Part shown: piece by piece, positions 56,314 through 64,000 of the stretch
Layout of the letters: each line of letters begins with the position of its first letter
How positions within the stretch are numbered: position 1 is the stretch's first letter
The notes under the pieces: model-generated
Seen by the model: only the letters and a program-made list of their open reading frames with translations
Databases searched by the model: none
Told to the model about the DNA's origin: nothing
Origin: Pleodorina starrii
Lineage: Eukaryota > Chlorophyta > Chlorophyceae > Chlamydomonadales > Volvocaceae
Assembly: GCA_030267565.1 (NCBI GenBank)
Contig: BRXU01000032.1
Location: 186,001-250,000 of the forward strand
Direction: 5' to 3'
DNA: 64,000 nt
Translations under genes and position numbers: made by a program

Positions 56314-59300
56314 ATGAACGGCGTTCCTGGGCAGGGATTGGCTTGTCGTCAAGTTGAAGCGCTATTTCTGTTCGGACGCCCCGCGCGGAGCATGCAACGT
56401 AGAGCTTCAGCGTTCTGCTCAGCCGCAGCTTACAACCGAGCGGGACCACGTCGAGTTGCTGGAAAATATGCAACTTGCATTGGCGCCTTGCCATCCCGGT
56501 ACGCCGGTTCCATCGCAAAGATCAACGCTGTGCGAGATGGATTCACCACTCGTGCGCATAGGTGCATCATCTTTCCGTCAGCTTCGAGCTTTTACCCGAT
56601 GCCATTGCCGCCGTGTGATGGCGCGCTGTGCGCGCCAGTTTTCTCGTGCGGAGCGGGCCAATTGCACCTAATAGACAAACCATTATCACATCATGGGGGC
56701 GAAACCTTCTGTCACGGTGCAGGGTGGATGCCCTTGGCACCCGACCCGCCCCACTGCCCGCGGAAGTCCTCCCTCTCGCCACATGGTCTTTCCCACCCGC
56801 CCATGCGCGCAGACACTTCCCCCGGCTGCGTGGATCTCCCGCGAGCGCATCACCTCAAGGCGAAGCTGCCGGTCGCCAGGAGCCGGAGCCTCAGGCAGAT
56901 GCGGGGCAGTCACTGCTGGTGAGGCCGCCCTCCCCTTCCCTCCCCTCCCCTTTTGCGTTGCTGGTCCCGTTCAGTGGAGCTCTCGTCCAGTCGTCGTCAC
57001 CGCCACCCGTTAATGCTCCCCCTAGTGCCGTCATCGCTTCGGCCATGGCCCCTCCGCTTCCCTCGCTGCTTGGTCAGGCAGTCAAGCGGGGCGTCATGAC
57101 GCCGACCCACATGGCCACAGCAGCTGCCGCTGCCGTTGGGGATTACATCACCGGCCCCGTCGATAGCCTCTCTGTCGCTTTTGAGCCCCAACCCCAACCC
57201 CACGCCGTTTCCGTCCGTCCTCTGCGGTATCCTTTTCCATATTGTCTCTCTCTTAGCGGCCGCGATGTGTATACTTAATTACGTAACGCGCTATTGGCCC
57301 CAAGCCCCTTTTCTGCTGCTGCACCCGAGCCGCACTGCGCTGCGTTGTCCCTGCGTGTGGCGTACAAGGACGTGCGCCGCTGTTCCTGCCGAAACACAAA
57401 CGCCCTCCCGAGCCCGAGCCCCCCCGAGCCCATTTACAACCCCAAACGGAGGAAGCCGGCGGCGCGCCCCGGCCTGCCATCATTATGCCTTTGTATCTCG
57501 CCCTTTGCTCGCACTCCGAATCTATCTTACAGCTTCCATTCCGTGAATGACACATACACACATAATCACACATCACACATACACATAAAATTACACATAA
57601 AAATACACACATAATCATTCCCACTCGCTACCCCCTCCTCCCCGCCTACCCACCCCCTCCCCTCCCCTCCCCCTCCCCCTCCCCGCCCCCAGTCCGCCCT
57701 CCAGTTTGAGGCCCAGTTGGAGGCCGAGTTGCGGCAGCTGGAGGGGGAGCTGAGTCGGGTGCAGAGGGAGGCGAGCAGCCAGGTGGATGGAGCCAGGGAG
57801 CAACTGCAGGTGGGGGGGAGGGAGGAAGGGAGGGAGGGAGGGAGGGAGCAACTGCAGGTGGGGGGGGGGAGGGGGGGAGGAGGAGGGAGCAACTGCAGGC
57901 GGGGGGGGAGGGAGGGAGGGAGGGAGCAACTGCAGGTGGGGGGGTGGGGGGGAGGGGGCCGCTCCTAGTGGGAGGGGGACGCTCTGGATCCAGTCGGGAT
58001 AACCCCTGGATCCGGATGCGGTTTCTCACTAATGCTAAGGGACAAAACAGCGGACAGCTATGCGAACCTGGGAAGGCCCCTAGGGGCGGTAGGGGGCCGG
58101 AGGTGGCCGGAGAGGGGCCAGGAACGGGGGAGAGGGCCCCGAACGGGGGGGAGGGCGGGAGCACACGGTGTGTCAACCCTCCTCCACCTGGCCCTGGCCC
58201 TGGCCCTGGCGGTCGGGGATGTGACGGTGTGTTATGGGTGTCCGGTAGAGCCCCCGGGATGGGCCGGAAGGGGAAGGCACCACGGGACGTCCGCACAACA
58301 GGGAGGGCCGCTGAGAGTGGGTTCCCTGCCCCGTTCCCACCTCGCGTCCTGGTTGTTCGCCTCACCTCACCTCACCTCGCCTCACCTCGCCTCACCTCGC
58401 TTCGTTGTTCCGTTCCGTTTCGTTTCGGTTTGGGCACGTGCAGGAGTCGCGGCGCAAGGCGGGGCTGCTGGAAGCCATTGTGGGGGCCCTGAGGGAGCGA
58501 CTGCGGCGGGAGGAGGACCGAAACGCAGCGCTGGAGGGTGGGTGGGCGGGCGGATGGGCGGGGTGGCGGGAGGACAAGCACGCGAGGACGCGGTGTGGGT
58601 GTGTGGTGTGCGTATGCGGGAGGGATGGGTGGGTTGGGATACGGCGGGCGGAAGCTCTTCGGAGGGGGTGAGGGGTAAAAAGAAGATACCGCAGCGGAGA
58701 TGGAGGGGCAAGGGGTGTGTGGTGCGGCTCCAGGCGAGTAGTCCCCCTTCCCTGCTTCCCTCCGAGCGCCCGCCGAGCATTCGACCAACCTCCTGCTGCA
58801 TCCGCTCTCTGTCTCCGCTGCTGCTGCGGATGTGCCGAAACCACCGCCGCCACTCGCACCACTCGCCTCCCCCCCCACACGGTGCCAATGACGCATTAGA
58901 GCATCCGCACTCCCTGAACTCGTTGCTGCATCCCCCCACCCCCCGCGGACTGCGCAGCCGAGGTGGCGGCGGGTCGTGTTGAGCTGGCTCGCTCCGAGGC
59001 GGAGCGGCGGGAGCTGCAGCTGCGGATTGCGGGGCTGCGATCCGAACTGCTGGAGACACAGAACAAACTGTCGGCGGTGCGCCATTGGGAGAGGGGGAAG
59101 AGGGGGGAAAGAAAGGGGGGAAGAAAGGGGGGAAAGAAGGAGTGGGGGCCGGAGGGCGGAGGTCTTTTGATATCTACAAACAAAATCGAAAGCTGGGCAC
59201 CAGAGCAGCTAGCACGGACGGGGAAGCGCGGGATTGGGGGGGGGAAAAGCGGGGATGGGGAGTGAGTGCCAACGTGAGTAACGGAGTGCGTCCTTTGGGT

Positions 59301-62300
59301 ACGGTACGGCACGGTATCACCTCCCTCCTCCCCCATCGCTGCGGTATCCCGTCGTTATCTCCCCCGCCTGCCTGCCTGCCTGGCCCCTCTCTCCCCCCTC
59401 CCTTCCAGGCCCTGCGGCGGGCTGCCGACCTGGAGGCTCGTGTGGTTCGGCTGGCTCAACAGAACGCCGCACTGGCTCTGCGGGTGGGGGAGCTGGAGGA
59501 GACCATGCGCGAGCAGGCCGCGGCGGCGGGGCGTGCGGCGGAGGCGGCACGTGACCGGATGCGCGCGGTGGGTGCAGAGTCGGGGTGGGGTGGGGTGGGG
59601 TTGGGGGTGATTCGTCGGTGGTTCGGTCGGTGCGGGCTGGGCAGCCGTGCCTGGCTGGCTGGCTGGCTGGCTGGTGATTGGCCGCGTGAGTGGCTGGATA
59701 AGTGAGTGGCTTGAGAGGACGCGGAGTGGGTGAGACCAGCGGCTAGAGGAGGTCGTCGGTGTTGTTCCTCCTCCTAGGAGGCCGCTGAGCCGTGGGTGGG
59801 CTCGGTTCTGGGCTGCGGTTCCCCTCGCGCCTGTAGGGGGCACTGTCTGGGCGGCCGATACATCCCCGCCCCTGCGCTCTTCTGGAGGCCGACCGACTCA
59901 AGGGCCCCGAGGCGTGACTGCATCTCACCCCCTCCCCCCGGGGGCCGGGGCCCTTTTCGTTGCGCGCTGCCGCCCCCCCACCTCGCCTCCCTCCCCTCCC
60001 CTCCACGTCGGAAGGAGGACGGCCACGCTGTCGGGTCGACCGCCTGACAGCGATGAGGTGCCCCCTCCGCGATGTATGGGGATTGTGTGTATTGTGTCAC
60101 ACGTTCCGCTTTCTCTCTCTCTCTCCCTCTCTCTCCCCCTCTGTATAGTACGTGTGTTTGTGTATTTGTGGTGCCCCCACCCCGCGTTCCATGCTTCCAT
60201 CGCTGCAGTTTCACCTAACCTCCCCCACGCTCCTGCTGCCCCGCCCCCTAATGGCTGCCCCGCAGCTTGAGGCTGCCGCGGATGAGGACCAGCTGCTGGT
60301 GGCCAAACTGCAGGTGGGAGGAGGCAGGGCAGGGCAGGGGAGGGGAGGCCGCCGCTGGGTGCTGATGGGTGCTGATGGGGGAGATGGGGCGATATGGTTC
60401 CAAGCAGGACTGCCTTACGTTTGCGAGGGGGCCCCTGTGCGACTGGGAGCTCCCATATGGGAGCGGTGGACTCGGCACCCGGGGTGTCTGTGTCGTCAGG
60501 AGAATCGGCTCTGGGTGTGTGTGCATGTGTGTGTGCATGTAAAGGAAGCGCTGCTGCAAACCAGCTCAGGCCGGGGGAGCCTGCCTGCCTGGCTGCCTGC
60601 CTCGGCCCCCATCGTCGATCTGCCGATGGAAACGAAACCAAACGGGATGTGGAATGTCGAATGCCCCTTCCTCTCCCCCCCCCACACACACCCACATTCA
60701 CACTCCCCAGGCCCAGCTTGCCGACCGCGAGTCCCAGCTGGCGGTTCTTCGCGAGGGGGAGGTGGAGCTGCAGGAGGTGCTCACACAGAGCAAGGCGGCG
60801 GCGGAGCAGGTGGGGGGGGGGGGCGGATCGATCAGGGGGGGAGCTTGGGGGGCGCTTTAATGGGCTGTTGGGACGTGATGGGTCCTTGACGCATCCCCTG
60901 GACTCGTCCGTACCCAGTTCCCCTCGTACCCTCCCTCCCTCCTCCCCCCATTCTGGGGCCTCTGCCTGTCCGGGCGGCTCTACCAGCTCAGTCCCCTATC
61001 CCCCCGCCCTCCCCCCGTCTTCCCCCCGCTGTACGTTACTGCGGGTGCTGCGGCTCTTCTTTCGCACATGTGCATGCTCCCCCCAACCCCACGCACACAC
61101 GCCGGCTCCCCCCCCCCCACCCCGCAGATGGGCGAGCTGCTTCAGGCCCGCGACGCCGAGCTGCAGTCGCTCCGAGACCAGGTGCAGGCTGCGGAGCGGG
61201 AGGGGGCTCAGGGGGCGGAGCAACTGGAGCAGCTCAAACAGCAGGTACGTGGGTGTGTGTGTATGTGTGTGTGGGGGGGGGGGTTGTATCCAACGGCGGG
61301 GGGTGCGTATGGGTGGCTGGGGTGGCTGTAAAGTGGGTCTGGGGGGTTGTCTGGGGGTAGCGTTAGGGAGCAAAGCGGGTTGGGGTTTTTCGTCGGAGGG
61401 AGGAGGGGGTTTAAGGTTTGGGGTGCCCTGTCCAGGGCCAGGCCGAGGATGGGAGTGGACTCCGCGGCTGCGGCACCTGCCGGCCTGGTGTCGTCCAATC
61501 CTCACAAAGTATGACCGATGACCTGCACTGCACTGCACTGCACTGCACTCTCTTCCCTCCATCCCCACCATCCCCACCACCACCCGCTCTACACGGCCGG
61601 TTTCCCCTCCCATCCCCTCCCATCCCCTCCCCTTGCACTCGTTCCTACCCCGGGGGGTTAACCTTCTTTACCCCGACCCACCCTCTCCCCACACGCACCC
61701 TCCCGCCCCCTGCCCCCCCCCTCCCCCCTGCCCCCCCTCCCCCTCCCCCCTGGCTCTCTCAGTTGGTTGCTGTTGAGTCCTCCCGCCAAGAGGAGGTGGA
61801 CCGCCTGGCTGCCCAGCTGCGCGACCAGTCCGCTGCGGCTGAGGCGGCCCGGAGGGAGGCGGAGGAGCGGCGGGAGGAGCAGCGGGGGGAGATGGAGGCA
61901 CTGAGGCAGGAACTGCAGGTGTGTGTGGGAGGGGGTGGAGGGGCTGGAGGAGAGGGGGAAGGGGCTGGAGGGGAGGGTTTGGGTTGGGTGGGGATGGGAA
62001 GGTGGGCCCCGTTTCCCGCCCTTGGCTCCTCCCGTTGGCGCCCCTCCCATTGGCCCCTCTCCTTCTGCCTCACTCCTCATCCCCCCTAGACGAATCTGCT
62101 TTACTCCCACTCGCCCGTCCCCTCGCCTCCACTCGCGCCTCCCCTTACGCCCCCTCGTCCTCCCCTCTGGCGCTCCCCTCCGGTCGGTTATGCCCTGCCC
62201 TCGTATGTCAGCCTCTGTCAGTCTGCCTACTCGGACTGCCGCCCTTTGTCCACCCCCACCCCACCCCATGCCTCACCCCCTGCCTCACCCCCACCCCCAC

Positions 62301-63880
62301 CCCTTGGTTACGTGGCCGCTGGTCTCCCATATCACCGATTCCCCCCCATTCCCCCCAGTACCCGGTGTTTCCTTATCCTCTCTCCCCCACCCACCCAATC
62401 CCCCCTTCCCGCAACCCCTTCCTGTCGCCCCCTTCCAGGACGCCAAGCTCCGCGCCGAGCAGTCCTCCGCCCGCCGCGTGTCCGAGGTTTCGGAGCTTCG
62501 TTCCGCTCTGGAGCAGCAGCTGGGTGCCGCCCGGCAGGAGGCAATGGACGCCCGCTCCCAGCTGGCGGATGTACGACAGCAGCTGGAGGGGGTGCTCTCG
62601 GCGGAGTTCCTCAACCTGCTGGAGGTGGGGGTGTGTGAAGGGGGGTGTGGTGTGTGTGTGTATGGGGGGGGGTGAAGGGGGGCGGGGTGGGACATGTGGA
62701 GGGTGTGAAGGGGGGAGGGTGGGGGTGGTGCGGGGCTGAGGGGAAGGGCGGAGAAGGTGGCGAGTGGGTCGATGGGTCGGTGGGTGGGTTCTGGGATGAG
62801 CCCTGGAGAGAGGAACGGGGGGATGGAGGGATGAGTAAGGAAAAACCCTTCAACCCTAAGTTCCTTGAACCCTCAAGAACCCTGTTATATCCCCCATTTC
62901 CATCTCGACCCCCCCCCCTCTTCTCAGGAGGACCTGCGCCGCAGCGTCATACCCGGATACGCACCCGCCTCGCCCTCCCCCTCCTCGCCCTCCACCACCA
63001 CCACCACCACCAGCAGCAGTGGCACTAGGCAGGGGGGCAGCACCAGCACCACCACCACCACCACTGCCGAGTCGCGACAGCACCATCAGCACCATCAGCA
63101 GCACCAGCAACACCAGCAGCAGACTCAGCAGCAGCAGACTCAGGCCGCTCTCCGCGGTTTGGACGAGCGCGAGTCCTCCCTCCGCGGTCAGTTGGAGTCG
63201 TTGGGCGGTGAGCTGGCCGAGCTGCAGTCGGCGGCGGTGGCGAGGCTGGGGCCGGCCATGGTGGCCCGGGCGCAGGAGCTGGAGGCGGCGGCGGGAAACT
63301 GCAGGAGGGCGCTGAGGGAGAGGCAGGACGCGCGGGACGAGCAGGTGCGTGGCGCGGTGGCCCCACTTGCGTGGGCTGGGGTTGGGCGGCTTGGTTGAGC
63401 TAGGTTCGCGAGGTTCGGGTGGCAGAAGGCTGCAGGGGGGTCCGCCTGGCAGGACGGGGGCGGTGGTGTCGTTGGAGGTCAACCGTGTGTAAAACCAGTC
63501 TCAACCTCGATTTGCACACTGCTACAACCTACTTTCCCCCCAAAATCCCAGTACCAACGACGCATCATCATCGCACCACAACCCACCTCCACCCCCCCCC
63601 CAAATGTTGCTACGTTGTCACCTCCACCCCTTCGTTACTACCTTAGTCAGCTTCTCAGCTTCTCAGTCATCCTCCCGGCCACTTTGGACTACCATCGTAC
63701 TTTACTGCCCTCCATCTACCGTACCTTCTTCACCCCCTCCCCCCTCCCCCCTCTTCCCAGGGCGCCGCCGCCTGCTCCAAGCAGTTGGAGGCGGTGGTGT
63801 CGGAGCTGGCGGCGCTGTATCGACTGGTGATGAGTGCGGAGGCCAGGTCCAGGGAGAGGGCGGTGCGGGGGGAGCTGCAG
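56314..63880 (+). CDS. Long coiled-coil protein, 3' partial
   Basis: Well-supported exons: 57693-57809, 58444-58537, 58958-59076, 59409-59567, 60266-60313, 60711-60809, 61128-61244, 61763-61918, 62439-62624, 62928-63344, 63761-63880; GT-AG borders, nearly all phase 0. They encode almost continuous heptad-type sequence such as FEAQLEAELRQLEGELSRVQ, ADLEARVVRLAQQNAALALR and RDAELQSLRDQVQAAE, interrupted by a Thr/Ser then Gln/His-rich stretch in exon 62928-63344. The 5' part is less certain: exons 56314-56561 and 56813-56918 connect in phase from the ATG at 56314, but a second frame through the first exon has higher GC3 and acidic, helical content. The gene runs off the window. Such proteins are often structural (basal body, cytoskeleton, Golgi), but nothing here identifies which. 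Confidence 0.82.
57798..57955 (+). repeat. Minisatellite repeating an exon end and its splice donor four times
   Basis: GAGCAACTGCAGGTGGGGGG occurs at about 57798, 57848, 57887 (here GCAGGCGGGG) and 57925, separated by GGGA-rich spacers. The first copy is the end of exon 57693-57809 and its GT donor; the others recreate the same junction downstream. Confidence 0.9.
58360..58401. repeat. CTCACCTCGC decamer repeat
   Basis: Four to five units of CTCACCTC(A/G)C within the polypyrimidine region before the exon at 58444. Confidence 0.88.
58673..58708 (+). repeat. Dispersed repeat A copy, intronic
   Basis: AAAAAGAAGATACCGCAGCG followed by gagatggagg in the intron after exon 58444-58537; it is one of the clearest copies. 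Confidence 0.75.
59331..59362 (-). repeat. Dispersed repeat A copy, intronic, inverted
   Basis: Reverse complement reads GACGGGATACCGCAGCGATG followed by gggg, in the intron just before exon 59409-59567. It shows that the family inserts in either orientation. Confidence 0.72.
61523..61550. repeat. (CACTG)n pentanucleotide repeat
   Basis: Five tandem CACTG units in the intron before exon 61763-61918. Confidence 0.93.
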
Positions 63881-64000
63881 GTGGGCCCGAAAAGGGGGGG
63901 AGGTGGGCGTGTGAGAGAGGGGGGTGGGGGGAATTTGAGGAGTGAATTTGCAAGAATGAAGTAAGAAGCCCTGCGGACGTTGTAATCTGAAGGTCGACTA

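Noticed and set aside
56339..56561. Alternative frame in the first coiled-coil exon, including DHVELLENMQLAL
   Set aside because: Its composition is attractive, but it has no upstream ATG and exits in a phase that does not fit the next exon; kept only as a caveat in the gene entry.

Overview
The window looks like nuclear DNA of a GC-rich chlorophyte alga, probably a volvocine/Chlamydomonas relative. The reasons are short, high-GC3 exons; hundreds-of-bases introns that usually open with a G run (gtgggg) and close with a C-rich tract before cag; CA, GGGGT and GGGGA arrays; and a plant/algal gene set (DUF2358 protein, SnRK2 kinase, CYP23-like cyclophilin, octotricopeptide-repeat-like protein). 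Nothing prokaryotic or viral was seen. Species assignment is inference. All gene models were built by hand from reading frame, GT-AG borders and phase agreement; no transcript was available.

Layout. 1-2749 (+): 3' part of a DUF2358 gene with a hydrophobic C-terminal extension. 5547-12790 (+): complete 12-exon DNA primase large subunit (PRIM2) with all four Fe-S cysteines. 14593-21357 (-): large low-complexity protein with OPR-like helical repeats, convergent with PRIM2. 22566-30127 (+): PNUTS-type PP1 regulatory subunit (TFIIS-N-like domain, KTVSW docking motif, CCCH finger). 32083-35958 (+): SnRK2 kinase. 39910-41755 (+): PP1 catalytic subunit. 43499-47111 (-): secretory CYP23-type cyclophilin with a duplicated 106-nt exon. 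47386-52364 (+): TruA-family tRNA pseudouridine synthase, head-to-head with the cyclophilin across 274 bp. 53344-54358 (+): a 129-residue unrecognised protein that appears to need a GC-AG intron. About 56314 to beyond 63880 (+): a coiled-coil protein, 3' end outside the window.

How the genes relate. Most are unrelated housekeeping genes (replication, tRNA modification, protein folding). The exception is a PNUTS-like PP1 regulator, an SnRK2 kinase and PP1 itself within 20 kb on one strand. PNUTS proteins bind PP1 through the kind of motif seen here, so the first and third products should interact physically; whether the linkage matters is unknown.

Most notable observations: (1) two tandem, equal-length, phase 1-2 exons in the cyclophilin that must be mutually exclusive to keep the frame; (2) two short dispersed sequence families that recur mostly inside introns of unrelated genes; (3) a splice donor repeated four times by a minisatellite in the coiled-coil gene; (4) a 351-bp near-perfect tandem duplication upstream of PP1. 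Intergenic stretches (2.7-5.5, 12.8-14.6, 30.1-32.1, 36.0-39.9, 41.8-43.5, 54.4-56.3 kb) hold no gene I can support.
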